64,000 nt of DNA from Schistocephalus solidus (taxonomy: Eukaryota; Platyhelminthes; Cestoda; Diphyllobothriidea; Diphyllobothriidae): assembly GCA_017591395.1 (NCBI GenBank), contig WEDG01000431.1:1-64000 (forward strand), read 5' to 3'. Numbering within the stretch: the stretch's first letter is position 1; each line of letters opens with the position of its first letter. The translations under genes and the position numbers were made by a program. Below are positions 22,476 to 35,613 of this stretch, piece after piece. A model generated the notes under the pieces. That model searched no databases. It saw nothing but the letters and a program-made list of their open reading frames with translations, and had not been told where the DNA came from.

Positions 22476-24020
22476 TACTTTCTACCTAGCACCCGTATGG
22501 TAAATAAGCCAATTCCAATAAACTGCAAAGCAAACTAATTATGCCAATACCGGAGCCTTCTTACGGAATTATAGTAATTAATTATCCAGGTCTTAGAAAG
22601 CCCCTAAATCATCGAGTTTGATGCAAAAATCACTCGAAGTACGTGGTTTGAAGTCCGAAGCGCCTCAGTGCACGCATTATGCTGTGGTTTCATGCTTTTA
22701 GTGGCAGTCAAAATAAGTTGCCTACATTATTAGGCATAGTGTCTGAGGTGGTAACTTGCAGCCTGAGGCAGAGGAGTGGCTAGGATTATTTGTCTGCCTT
22801 TAAATTGACCATATGCTCTAGTCATACAATAAGTCATAGCTGTTTTCCGTCACATAATGACTTTACAGCACCAAGAGCTAAAATATTGAACTTCGGTTAC
22901 TTTTCAAGCAACCGACCCATTTGAGATCGCGGACCTTCACGGTTCTGAGGACGGAAGCGTTTCCTTCTACCGAGACTAAATGACGCCTCAAATAACCGTT
23001 CAAATCTGTCACTGCCTCTACTGTTTGGCACCATACGACTCTATGCCTAACTGATCGAGATCCCATCAGGTACCTAAGGACACTTCATGTGCTTTTGGGC
23101 TCTTCCAATAGCGCGATAATTCACTGACCTTAACCATAACTGCTGCGTGTTTTACAGGATATTCTCATTTCCTGTTGCTGTCCCCTGTTCCATGGGAGCT
23201 AAATTTGAACTCATCTTGTTGATTGGAAGTATAATAATGCCAACTTAAACTCCCGAGCTATCAGACAAGCAGGCACTGAAACCCTCCGGGGCCTACCGTC
23301 TTTGCGCCACTTGAGGCAAGGAAGTTTACTCCCTGCAATCTGGTCAGTCGCTCTCCCTCGCCTAGCAAGTGAATTAGTCGTGCTTCCGCCTTTCCTACGT
23401 AGGCCCATCAAGCGCCTCAGTACAGGAAAGGTAACAGGGGAGGTGCTGGTTGGGATGGTATGCCTCAGGGACAGATGTCTGTGGGTAATCAGTCATGCTG
23501 CCTGCTTGGCTATCTCCGATACCTCCAGTCGCGGGGGGGGTGGAATCAAGGCCCTTTATGCTTAGCTTCCCCTCGTCCCCGCTCCCCGACCTGCACGCTG
23601 TCACAGTTCTCTCGCTTGCTTCAGCTAAAGATTGTTTACGTTTAGTAGGGTGTAAATACGCGAGAGCGCGCAAACGCGCAGCACATGCACCCACGTCACA
23701 CCAGGTACTAATGTCGCGGCCGCCGGATTGGCCCACATTGCTCGGGCAAGTGCACCTGCAGACGACAGTCATTTGCTGTGGAAAAACGGTCAGATGTTGC
23801 TTGTATACATGCAAGTCTTGGAGGCAAAGGTTACCTGTGTGGGCAATTGCAAGCGACTGGTATTCGCCAGTGTCCACCAAGTATCAGGAGCCCTGGGTAG
23901 GGGGGTGTTTGGGGCGGATGTTAGACCGGAAAATTTTGTCTGTCGGACGCGAAAACGCTGTGTGCAAGCAGAAACCCAAAGTTATGAATGCTCTTTTAGG
24001 CAGGTGTCTAGACTGAAATC
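22476..24020. other. Spacer with overlapping open frames, no gene recognised
   Basis: Two long frames overlap on opposite strands (23395-23880 minus, 161 codons; 23495-24016 plus, 173 codons). Neither contains a domain I know, and the region is moderately GC-rich, which favours chance frames. It could be part of an unrecognised repeat. Confidence 0.35.
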
Positions 24021-26530
24021 AATTAAAGATACAGAAGGGGAATGTTAATTCCTAAGATAACACTGAATTCCCATGTACTTCTCACATGATGGGTGCCATT
24101 ATTTGGTTGTGGGACACCGTTACAAGGGCACGATGTATCTTTTATCATGGGCAAATATGTTGCTCCGTTACAATACAGACTTGCCTTGGTGGAATAAAAA
24201 CTTTCTGAGTAGCTGATGGGTGGACTTTTAACCATCGCATAGCAAATGTGATAGGAAAATTTTGTTAGCAAAAGTATGGCAAATTTAAACGGCGATTCCT
24301 TCCTTACTTTCCAAATTCAGCCACATTCATTCCAACATGACGAAAACTCTGAAACCAGGCTCAACTTCTGAACCCTCTCAGTGTTTTTTTGATAAAGGAT
24401 GAAGTTACTCCGGATTCTGGAATTTTGCTTACCTCACAATGACAAATAAATCATACGTAGTCACTCTAATCTCAATTGTCTCTGGTAACAAGATTTACCT
24501 ATTATTTACTAGTTGTTCGTCTGTGCCCTGATCTGCGTCTGTTCTGATTGTGAATAGCACTTCAAGTCACTGAAATACTTTTGCATTTAAAGGTTTCACC
24601 TGAGAACCTGTTTACGACAAAAATCTAGAAATGCCCAAAACAAGTTCGCTTGTTTCATAAAGTTTGCGCATTAAACCCAACCGTGCCAATGTGGTCAACT
24701 TGTAGTATGGACTCCCTTAGAATTCGAGTACTCGTAATAAATCAACGCGAGTTCATCACTGCACTTTTTAACGTTCGAATCTTAACGAGTCATTTTTATG
24801 CTGATATCACTCGTGCAGTTCATCAGGAGGACCGCCGTAAAGAGACTAGTAAACGTTACGTTTGCTGTAGTTGTTTTTGATAAGTAAGTCTTTGGGGAAT
24901 TGTAGGCTTGAAGTTATTCACTATTTCATTCTTGGGAGACTCTTAAGCCCGAAAATTTTGAAAAATATAAGCTTTAACTTTCATACGGTTGAATACGGTT
25001 GTATACTTTGTTATGTTTTTCTTAAAGTGATACTGCTCAGAGACTTATCACATATAATCATCTAGGGGTTTTGTCCCATATGTAGCGTGCCCTTCGTGTC
25101 TTATGTGATAGGCTGTTGCATTTGTAAACTCACTTTGATTCTTTACTATTTATTTCGTGTCTACAGTCAGTTACCGGTCTCAACAAAGCTTCACAGAATA
25201 TCTGAAATGTGTCTTCGATTAGGATATATTTATTAAGTGGGGTTGATATATCGAGCATCATGCGTCGTAATCTCATGATATTTCAGATACGCCAGGATGT
25301 CTGCTTTTGAATTCATGTCTCGTCAGTAGCCTGCAAAACCATACTCCATAAAAAACTCCTAGTTAGGTAGTAGGCTTTTTTATTGATGTTCAGAGTGCTT
25401 ATAAGTAGAAACATATTTTATATAAAACGTAGGCGAAATATTCTTTCTTGTACTCATTCAGTATATCACTTTTTTAATTTTATTACCAACAAAAGGACAA
25501 ATTGGGGGGGGGTTAAAAAGGTTTCCATTCCGAATAATTATAAGCCGATCTGCCGTTGCAGTTGTTTATAGGGTTTTTATTCCACAAACTGTATTCCTTT
25601 CGTGTAATAAAAATCATGTATTTCTCTGTGCCACTAAAAATATACCACAAAGTGCTCGTAAAATGTTGTTATGGAAGTAACCAATGGTATAAATTTCATA
25701 CAAGTCATAAATAAACGAACAGATGCAATGCGAATTGAATGGGTATTTTGATGGTCCCAAGACATCGCAAAGCAATTTTTAATGTTAAGATAAACTTTCT
25801 TCGGCTATGAAGTATGAAGAAGAGATGCATTGCTAATACATGAATATAGGAAAGAATCTTTTGCTGAAGTTTTATATAATATTAATTTGAATTTATAAAG
25901 ATTCCGAAAATGAATACCAAAAACTACTTGCGTAGTCATTGTTTATCGAGTGAAGCCTCCGCAGGTGACCGAAAAGGAGTGCACTCTAAAGCTCATATTC
26001 TGACTATTTGAAATATCCTCGATATTCCAACCCCATTTAAGTAATCTGTTCTACTCGAACACGAATTCCAGAATTTCGGTTAACATTTCATGAAATCATT
26101 GACTGGCTGCACTTATTTCGACTGGCCCTGTTATTTTTTAAATAACTAAAACGTCCACTAACCAGATCCCAAGGGCCTTGGCATCTGCGAAGTTATGACT
26201 CAGCTAAAACCCCTTCGGGCTACCCGACCTGTAGGTGGGAGGCCCCAACTCGCATAAAACGACTGACGGGAGGAGCTTATTGAATTAGAGGCAAAATTCG
26301 TCAAGTTACATTGCTGTTTTGGCTTATGGACATTTTGCAAAAACCAAACTTGTCAGATGGGTGCCCGGTCACGCCTGAAAACACTACCACTGTATGGTCC
26401 ATGGCTGTTCATTCGTCAGAACGGAAAGTCTGCAAATTTCGCAGTCAGTTTTCAAACGACGTCGGTTTCACTATGAACCACCCTTTGACACATTAGGTAG
26501 TCCGCTGCTGGGCTTATAGGAAGGCCCCAT
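24021..26530. other. AT-rich spacer with one short dispersed repeat
   Basis: No gene is recognised. 25234-25318 is an ~85-bp match to 46877-46960 (shared ACGCCAGGAT and TCATTATGCG-like blocks), so it is a low-copy dispersed repeat of unknown type. Confidence 0.45.
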
Positions 26531-26531
26531 C

Positions 26532-26568
26532 TAGTGATTAGGAACTAGATTGTGATTAGGAACTAGAT
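26532..26568 (+). repeat. Tandem duplication of 18 bp
   Basis: GTGATTAGGAACTAGATT occurs twice in a row. It is a local slippage duplication with no other signal. Confidence 0.85.
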
Positions 26569-26740
26569 TGTTCCAACAAGCACCAAAATCATAAAACTGG
26601 TAACCACTTCTATACATTAAGAATGTGGAATTCGTTGAAAGACACATAAGGAAGCACCACATTTACGTGGCGCACAAACAAACGACTACACTTTGAAACC
26701 AGCTTTTACACCCTAAGGATAGGGTTGGTTATTTAAATTG

Positions 26741-27048
26741 AAAAATTCGTTTACAACATCCTATGTAGCAGTTGCAATGCGATATATCGTGGCCAAACAG
26801 GAAAATTGGCCTCTATCAGTCTACACGAACATCAGTTGGCCGTAAAGATACAAGGTCACTTGGCTCAAGTTGCCATGCGTACACTAGAAACTGGGCACAA
26901 AGTTGCATTGGAAAAAACTTGCATTGTTGGCTTCTGCTCATCGGAGAAAGGCGGTGAATTCTTAGAGGCCATTCACTCTGATAACTCGTGCATTAATCGG
27001 CACATTGAATTAGAGGCCGTATGCAACAATCTCAAAGAAAAGTTGTAG
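26741..27048 (+). pseudogene. Penelope-like element GIY-YIG endonuclease relic
   Basis: The open frame ends at TAG 27046-27048 and begins after a stop near 26740. The order matches the GIY-YIG domain of Penelope-like retroelements: KFVYNILCSSCNAIYRGQTG (the paired Cys and the Y..GQTG core), SLHEHQLAVK (normally R..EH..AV), LAQVAMRTLETGHK (TGH), EFLEAIHSDNSCINRHIELE (catalytic Glu in EFLEA; NRH..L). The Arg expected in the TR..HEH block is Ser here, which would be inactivating. No RT domain is seen upstream within 500 bp. The domain nicks target DNA for these elements. It is a decayed 3' end of an ORF. Confidence 0.85.
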
Positions 27049-27256
27049 AGGTTGTAGCCAATTCAGATTAGATGTCACCCACAATGACTGATAGAGCAAT
27101 ATCGATTTTTCCTATGCGTTTTGAATTTTAACTGTTTTCGCACACTTGCCACAAGTCTGACGACGACCTGCGGAACCAGCGTCCAAAATTTACTTAATAA
27201 AGTTACTTATTGTTTGCCAACGAACTTTTTGTTTCGAAATATACAGTAGCTGTTCC

Positions 27257-27287
27257 AACTCATGAAATCCATAAGATTTCATGAGTT
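27257..27287. repeat. Perfect 13-bp inverted repeat
   Basis: AACTCATGAAATC (27257-27269) and GATTTCATGAGTT (27275-27287) are perfect complements around CATAA. It lies 209 bp downstream of the Penelope-like stop codon and may be part of that element's 3' region. Confidence 0.8.
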
Positions 27288-27299
27288 AAGGCCCTTTAC

Positions 27300-29677
27300 G
27301 CGAAATCAGCGCACGCTGCGTCCACCAAAGTTGTACATCAATAAAGAATCGATCGTTAGGAAAAATAAGGCTTATTGTGGTTTACAAACTAATATTACAT
27401 TGTCTAGAAATACTAATTTTCTTAAAAAAGTTAAGGGATTACGAAAACGTGAAAAATTGACCTTATTGAGTAAACTGAAGTTTTAAATGTATAGGGAGCC
27501 TGTCTATGTAAAAAAACGAGTGAATAAAGCATCAAAAGTATAATTACTTCTGAAAATAGTCTTTTGCAGAGTTTTGCACATACATATTCATCTAGATTAA
27601 GCGCAATGTAAAGTACGTCCGTCCTCAAGCAGCCTAATATGCGAGTGTATATTCCAACACCATTTAACCGTTTTTCTTCCGTTTGTACATCGTTTTAGAT
27701 GCGTTTGAACTCGGCAAGCAGATTTTCGCTCTATTGTGCTGATAGGGACATCACAGGAATATAATATTTCATAAACTCACATGTTCCCAGGCCGATCACT
27801 TACTAATAAATTTAAATAGAATCATCAGGTGCACTTGTAAACGTACCATTTTGTTTATATAAAGATGACTTTTCTATTGTTAAATTGCTTTATAACTATT
27901 TCGGATTTCTATTACGATGAGTTGCAGATCGTCTTTGAAAATAAGGGGAATTCTTTCCGATATTCAGTATCTTTAGTCAACGTTCCATAAATTTACATTC
28001 CGTTCGATTTGTGTGGTAAAACCTTCAAAATAAGATATTGATTAAAAGCATTTACCGAAGTGGTGATTTTTTGGACATTCTTGCTAATGCAGATGGCCGT
28101 CTGGGTCACATTTGTAGATTCACTCAACTAGAACGTATCCTAGGAGAAAACCCGCGAAGTTTCGAGAGATTACTGAACTTCACGTTGGTGGTTCGAATGC
28201 CTGTGACCCAATAGCTGAAAAGTTGCCGTACATGAACGTGCCTGGAACCATGTTCCATGTCAGTCGATGCTACAAGCCACCCATATAATTTAAAGATTTA
28301 TGTTATCTTTTCAGGACTTTCAGACCTGCTCTGTTTGTACTAAATTGACCGGCACCTACCATTTTTCAGGAGATGTGGTGCATACTAAATTGGAATTAAA
28401 AACTTTTATCTTCCCTCCTTTTATCTACACATCTACCGCAAAAAACTCTTTTCGTCAGTTATTGAAATAAGAATATAGGTGGCTAAGGAATAATCCCAAA
28501 AATTGAATAAATCTATACCATGTAAGTAAAAACCGTTTAAACCTATCGCAGTTTCATCATGCACCCGCAGAAAAGCCTAGAACTTTTAAGTGGTATTGTA
28601 ATGACATTATAATAAGGCGGTTCCAATGCATATTTATAATATTTATAATGTTTTATATGCTTTCTCCTTGCTTTCGTGGGTTTGATTCCCACCGAGGCTG
28701 CCTATTTTTTTTGGGATCGCATCAAATAAGTCACTAAAAATCTGTAAAAACCCTCTTATTGCATATTTACATGCTATCGGTTGTCGGTTTGGAGCCTGGA
28801 CTTCTTATATTGGTGTTCCAGCGAAGTGGAGACAATTTTAAAAAATGTTTTAGGTGCCTAGAACGTTGTCTGTACTAGAGCCTCGCACTTTTTATCGTGA
28901 ATTCCAAAAACGCCAAATTTTCAGGGTTTTAGGTAACTTACCCACTTGTAAATAAACTCTGAGGCTTAGGCGGAGTTCAAACCTATGATAAATGATTGAA
29001 TGTTGCTAGTCATGTCAGCTTTCGAACCAAAACATGAGGACTCTGTCTCAAGTTAACATTATAATACTTATTTGAATTAAAAATTAAGTATTTTATTGCT
29101 AGAGCGCTCACATGCCAGAAATCTAAGCCGGGACACCATAGTCTCCACCGGAAATAAAAACTACCGCATCTGTGTCTTTCCAAGGCAAAAACGGGTCCTG
29201 GTTTTTAATTAGTTCCCGTATGATGGAATAACCATCAAGTATAATTATGCCGTTTGTAGTACGATTCAGTTTAAAGTGGATATTGTGTGCTTATTCCTCA
29301 GAAATGTCATTGACTTAAATGTTCACTGCAATTTTGGGACCTATTCTATAACCAGCATTCCAGGCGATTCAATGTGCATGTAAATGTTTATTTATTCATA
29401 ATGTTTACTTTATTGTTTGCAGTAGACTTTTTTTATCGACTTTTTTGACCATTTGAGATGTACGTTGCTGCCAGCCTTCGCTGTCTAATTTAAAAGCAAT
29501 ATACGTTTGAGATCAAGTCGTTAGAAAATCAATCAGAGTAACTTCAACTGTTTTTTTCGCTGTAATCAGAACAGTGTAAAAGTATTAATCCATTCTAAAC
29601 AGGCATTCAAGCTCACCAACGCACGTCGATCAACTCAAAAACGGAAGGCAGCTCATCTTTTCGGAGTCCAATCGCAG
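27300..29677. other. AT-rich spacer, fragments of Sine2 only
   Basis: No gene is recognised. 28655-28720 carries the 3' part of a Sine2 head (GGGTTTGATTCCCACCGAGG). The lysine-rich frame 27262-27486 (+, 74 codons) overlaps the palindrome and has no known domain. Confidence 0.45.
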
Positions 29678-30228
<551 letters not shown>

Positions 30229-30239
30229 TAATTTTAATG

Positions 30240-30920
30240 CCACTGCCAGCGATGAGTTTTCTTACGGATTTACTGAGTCGACTATAATGGTGCTGTCATG
30301 CCTTCTTGTCTACAACTTCAACCGGTGAAATTTCCGCCCCAGGAGAACGGATTTTGACCATTTTAGTCAGCATGACCACTCTATGTTTGGCCCCGGGTTA
30401 TTGTGTTTAGCATAGCGAGCACAGCCGGCAATTGAGGGTGGGGAGGTAAACAGCCCCCGGCTGGTGACCACCACTCACTCCCACCCCTGCCCTGTCCCTG
30501 CCAGCCACCCACCTAGGCTACGGTCGGTTGTCGACCTTTGACCCCGGTAACTAACGCTCTGGACACGAATTCTGCGCCCGCAGAGGATGTACATAATTTA
30601 CCACAGGCTCTCCACACCTGAGTTCCGGTGGACGCGTGGCCGCCAGCATTGTTCTCCAAAACACATGGCTCGCCTTGTTTCCCGACTGCCCTGGCAACCA
30701 ACAACATGTGCGAACTGATTACTCTAACCACGTCGAGTGAGCCTGGTAATGATGCTGGTCTGCTCTTCGGTCACTCACGGACGTATGTTGTTGGTATGTG
30801 CCATCCTGTTGAAGTGACCCCAGTGCATGCGTTCGATGGGCATTCTGCAGACTCACCCGGGGATACGCGCGCCTGTCCACTGCGCGTATTTTATCGGACC
30901 TTTGTATTTGAGGCCTAGTA
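30240..30920. other. GC-rich island, no gene recognised
   Basis: A clear rise in GC with CpG dinucleotides follows directly after the microsatellite. Open frames on both strands (30513-30731 minus, 30628-30918 plus) lack domains. It could be a promoter-type island or an unrecognised repeat. Confidence 0.35.
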
Positions 30921-33068
30921 CTCGAGGAGTGTGTAATTCCTATTAAAAGGCAGTTTAACGTACAGATTGAAGGCCCAAGAAAAATTTTAGCAGATGGGTA
31001 AGTTTTCTTGAGTAAGGATGAATCAAGGTAGCACCTACAAGCGTATACTGTTAGCTAAACAAGCGCTGCAAGGTAGATGCATGCAGCTGAGCAATTTCAT
31101 GGTTTTACGCAAAATTGTTGTTTGCGTAAATAAATAACTGTTACCCTATTCCCAGACGTTGGTTATCATTGAAGAGTTACCTCTATTTAGAAGTTAATAC
31201 TCACAACCCTCTAACGTGTGTGGGTCTTTCGTTGATGGACGATCACCGATCGCTAACGGAATTCGCTCATCCCGTTACGTTCCGCTGACTGGTCAAGATA
31301 TAATTGCGTGACAGTGCTGTTTGATTCACATTTTTTTCCGACGCCAGCACTATGCGGTGACTCACTAAATCAAGGTTGGTTCTTTCTTCGTTAAAACACC
31401 ATTTACTTAGTTCTATAGTTAGGTTTGATCGTCTGAGTCAGTAATAAAGGCAGTCGAATTTTTATGTATCATCGAATACCTTATCGAAGGATATAATACT
31501 GAGCACTTCAGTTGGCTTGCAGGTCGCGGAAGACCCACCTTCCTACTTCCACCAAATTAATGAAGATTGTTGTAGTCTTTTTGACTTTTAAGATCAGGCG
31601 ATGGAAAGTGGCAGCTGACCGGATTCACAAACTATGCTTACGATGATCCCTTGGTAAATAGAATCCAGAATCTCCGTCGCGTTCTCATATCACGTAATTG
31701 GTGGTATTTCCGTCGTTAGTTATATCTACGAGTAGACAATTTCATTACAAACACGTTCTGTTAATGTAATTTTGTGCACTCATGCTAAAGAACGAATCAC
31801 GCAGTAGCAAGCTGGTGGGTGGACAAAATGGGATCGAGTGAGATCCTAACCCCGTTAGTGAGGGTTACGCGCTTACTTGACTTCTATATATACCTCACTG
31901 TACAAGACATATGGCGAACTGAGGCTCGTGTTACAGCTGTCTGCGTCTTGCCTGTTGCACCCTTGGCAACATACCTATGTAGTAAATGAGTTCATTCGCA
32001 GAAAAAGGTTTGAGTTGAAAGTTTTCATGGATAGATTTTCCTCCCCAACGTCTACTAACCATAAGTTATTCGAACATTTGCCAGAGTAGTTTGGCATGGT
32101 TTTCATGCACCTTTCTTGTTATTCCGGGAGAAACTTTACCTTTATATTTGCACTTAACAAGGCAAAACACCACCTCTTATGACCCATACAGCCTTTCTGC
32201 GTCTAGAAAGGCCTCCAGTAACGCTTATAAAAGTTTGCTACACCGGTAACGTATTCATGTTCTTGAATTTAAGGTTAGGCAAGGCTATTTAATAATGGTG
32301 ATTTTACCATGGGAATAAAGCAGTCGCTCCGAGTTCAGCAACCCTTTTCTTGTATAAATTATTTAAATAACAACATGTGAGTCTAGATGTCTGGATCAAA
32401 GAATTACGATTCCCACGTGGGGCTTTTGAAATTGAACTGCCGTTTTTTCTGCTCTCTATTGACATGTTACTCTTCTTAAATGTATGTCTGTTGGTCTATT
32501 TTGTCCATTATATGTCGAATTTTAACCCTCTGTGTTTATTTGAACTACAATAATGAGGTTACCATTTTGATGGAAGTCCAATTTAATCTATGTTTTTAGA
32601 CTCGTTCAAGGACGATTCTTCATGATGTTGATAGTTGCAGTCTGCGTTGGTGATTTTCCGGTGTTGTGTACTTTGTGTGCTCAATCTTATTCACGGTGAA
32701 TGGAGGACATTTTGCTGAAAGTTTTAGAATTTTACTTTCAAAATAAAGTGTACCCCTCTTTCTCTTTCTTGATCCCAAAACAGTTTGATTTTAAGGCTGA
32801 TCTTAGAGGTGAGTTAAGATGCCACTAAAGGTTAATCAAGATATGCAATAGAGTCAAAAAAGTACGCTTTTGGCTCAGGGGTTGAACGAGTTCACATTGT
32901 GACCCAGATTTCGTATTATCAGGGATTACTACACACGTTTCTCCATCGTAGTCCTGTGGCATTATGCTGGATCGCAATCGATGGTTGCTATGCGAGCTCA
33001 TGAGAGGGTTCTAGGCGGGGAGCAGAAGGCAAAATGAAGCCAAGAGACTCTACTCTGCTTAAGTGCTC
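30921..33068. other. Spacer with an isolated Sine1 module
   Basis: No gene is recognised. About 31236-31300 matches the Sine1 inverted module (CACCGATCGCTAACGGAATT) in minus orientation without a head. The rest is AT-rich. Confidence 0.45.
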
Positions 33069-33180
33069 AGCAGAATGTGTTCGGCCCTCGTGATTAACAA
33101 GTCAGTCTCAAAAAATCACTTTGTCTAACTATGTGCTTCTATGACCTGTCACCTACCAACAACCTTTGCCGAGGACGTCT
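33069..33180 (+). repeat. Direct repeat flanking the Sine2 block, left
   Basis: About 112 bp matching 34348-34460 at high identity (GTTCGGCCCTCGTGATTAAC, AACCTTTGCCGAGGA). The two copies sit either side of the Sine2 tandem block, about 1.28 kb apart. Confidence 0.85.
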
Positions 33181-33287
33181 TCCCTAAGTAATTCAGGGTT
33201 TTTACAGGTAAGAATAATTCATTTGACTTAAATTTGAAAAACTTTCCGACCTCGGTGGGATAAAAATCGATGACAGCAAGGAAATTT

Positions 33288-34080
33288 TGCTTGGGCAGAC
33301 AGCTTGCTGTATCAGAATTGGTGGATTCCATACGTGGCAGTAGGCTGGGCGGGTAACTTAACCCAAGTGTGATTAAACTCCCTGCTACCGGTGAGGCCTC
33401 GTAACTCAAGCGGTAATAGCATTGGCTGTACTGTACTGTACTGTCGGGAGTTCGGCTCTCACCAAGACCGCTGAGTTCTCCACACTTGGGTCAAATGGAT
33501 TATTCAAATCTGCTGAACCCCCTAATCAGTTAACTGCGCCTGGCAGTCATCTCGTGGATTCTATAGTGATTGGTTAGGAAATCCGGCCTGGACAGACAGC
33601 TTACTGTATTAGAATTGGTGGATTCCATACGTTGCAGTAGGCTGGGCGGGTAACTTGACCCAAGTGTGAATAGACTCTCGTAGCATAGTTGGCTAGACCG
33701 TTGGCTATATTAAAGCTTTCCCCTTGCTGTCATGGGTTCGAATCCCACCGAGGCCGCCAATTTTTTCCTAGTTGGGCCAAAGGAATGCTTCAAACCTATC
33801 AACTCCCTGGTAGTCACCTGGTGGATTCTAGATTAGATACCTAGGAAATCCTGCTTGGGTAGTCAGCTTACTGTATCAGAATTGGTGAATTCATACATGA
33901 CAGTAGGCTGGACGTGTACTTGACCCAGGTGTGATTAAACTCCCGACTCCCGTTGGGACATCGTAGCTCAGTTGATCAGAGTGTTGGCTGTGCTGAAGCA
34001 TTCCCCCTTGCTGCTGTGGGCTTAAAGCCCCGAGTTCACGGAGTCTTTCACAATTGGGTCAAATAAATACATCTAATTCA
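33288..34080 (+). repeat. Sine2 tandem block, tRNA-headed
   Basis: Three tRNA-like heads start at about 33399, 33678 and 33961 (periods 279 and 283 bp), preceded by the tail of a fourth unit (33288-33391). The head has a TCGTAGCTCAGTTG A-box region and a GGGTTCGAATCCCACCGAGG B-box/T-arm; the best-preserved T-arm is in the second unit. The third head can fold GGCT/AGCC with a GTGCTGA loop and a long variable arm, hinting at a class II (Ser/Leu) tRNA ancestor; that is inference. Tails share GAATTGGTGGATTCCATACG. Heads are too degraded to be tRNA genes. Confidence 0.8.
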
Positions 34081-34347
34081 CGGTTTTATGTAAGTTTAGT
34101 GTATCACAGCGCATTTATCTATAATCAGACAGTCCTCTCTACTCCGGATTTCTTATCCACAATAAAAGTGATATATAACCACCGATAAAGTATTATCCCC
34201 TTTCTGAGTTGTTTCTAGGTGTGCTTTACAGATCGAATAGGAGTATCATCTGTTTAAGCTTCGGTTTAGGAAATGCTACCACTGTGAGACAGTACTGTCC
34301 GCTGTCCGGAAAGGCCCATAAGAAAGGATCCGATATTTTTTTAAGTT

Positions 34348-34460
34348 AGCAGAAGATGTTCGGCCCTTGTGATTAACAAGTCAGTCTCAAAAAATAACTT
34401 GGTCTAACTATGTGCCTCTATGGCCTGTCACATACCGACAACCTTTGCCGAGGATGTCGC
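34348..34460 (+). repeat. Direct repeat flanking the Sine2 block, right
   Basis: Right-hand copy of the ~112-bp repeat at 33069-33180; see that entry. Confidence 0.85.
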
Positions 34461-34499
34461 CCCTATAAGTTCCAACCCTCGGGGGTGGGGGGTTGTAGA

Positions 34500-34822
34500 C
34501 GCAAAACTAAGATAAAAAGGCAAGAACGGGAAACAGTGATTTGTCTGTCAGCAGCCACTCAGATCGTTCAGTGAGCATGGCCCTCAGCAGAAGGGAAGCA
34601 AGGTAGCATAGGCCCAGCTGGTGGGAGGGCAGATGCCGACCAACAGAGGGCTGAGCGATTAGCAAGTTAATTCGTCACCAGCCCCTCACACACGGAGACG
34701 GTAGCGGCGGCGGCGGTGGCGAACGCCACACAGGTGCTCCTGCCTCGCAGACCGTCCGCGCAGGCATGCACGCCTGTGTTCGTCTCCGCCCGTACTTGTA
34801 TATGTGCGAGCGCAGGTGTATG

Positions 34823-34858
<36 letters not shown>

Positions 34859-35136
34859 GTGTGTGCACACACGTGTAAATGGGGCCCAACCGCCCGCGTC
34901 TTGCTCAGCCTGTGCGCGCGACAGCAGCAAAGTGCCGTACATTGTTCTGTCGATGCCTCTGATGTGGCATCAGCGGCGATGGAGATTAGTAATCCCGAGT
35001 GTTTATACTGGCACGGGCCACCGCGCCCGCAGTGTTTGGAGGGAGGACAGGACACACAGGACTGTGACGACGACACCGTCGACGAAGATGGCACCTTGCG
35101 CCGCACGGGCATGCATGTTGACGCAAACGCACGCAC

Positions 35137-35188
<52 letters not shown>

Positions 35189-35470
35189 ACGTGTGGGTGC
35201 CTAAGTGCTGCTCAGGAGTGCCACCATTTGCCGCGCGTGGTGCTGCTGTCTTCTCCTCTTGTCAACCAGCGCCATGGGCACCACCGTCATACACGCCCCG
35301 CCCGCTGCCCACCACCAACACACACACACACACTCGCAGATTACCGGCGCCTGGCTACAGAATGATAATCACAGTGGGCTTGGAGCGTGCTGCGGTCCGT
35401 GGGTGGGTGAGTGTGAGGCCTGTCCACTAATCCTGCCAGCCGCCAGCCGGTTGTGTATATGAAAGTATCA
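34500..35470. other. GC-rich island with two (TG)n tracts
   Basis: CpG-containing, GC-rich DNA with (TG)n at 34822-34866 and 35140-35187. Several overlapping open frames on both strands exist only because GC-rich and dinucleotide DNA lacks stops; none shows a domain. Composition resembles the islands at 48.3-49.1 and 60.5-61.5 kb, which could mark promoters. Confidence 0.45.
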
Positions 35471-35580
35471 CTATTTTCGTATGACGAAGGGGGTTATAAA
35501 TACACCATGGCAGCATCATCCCCCTCATCATCAATGTGCCAAAGCTTCAGGGCGTATAAACAAAATCCACATCAGGAGTT

Positions 35581-35613
35581 GTGTGTGTGTGGGTGGGTGG
35601 GTGGGTGGGTGTA
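35581..35613 (+). repeat. (GGGT)n tract
   Basis: GTGTGTGTGT followed by five GGGT-type units, giving four or more G3 runs spaced by one or two bases, which fits the quadruplex pattern. Confidence 0.8.

Noticed and set aside
23395..24016. 161- and 173-codon frames on opposite strands
   Set aside because: They overlap each other almost completely and neither has a motif I recognise, so no gene is called.
33678..33765. A tRNA gene with GGGTTCGAATCCC T-arm
   Set aside because: The acceptor and anticodon stems do not pair properly, and the sequence repeats in tandem with a shared tail, so it is a SINE head.
34667..35462. Several frames of 67-199 codons in the TG-rich island
   Set aside because: Overlapping on both strands, built on (TG)n and GC-rich DNA, with no recognisable domain or splice logic.
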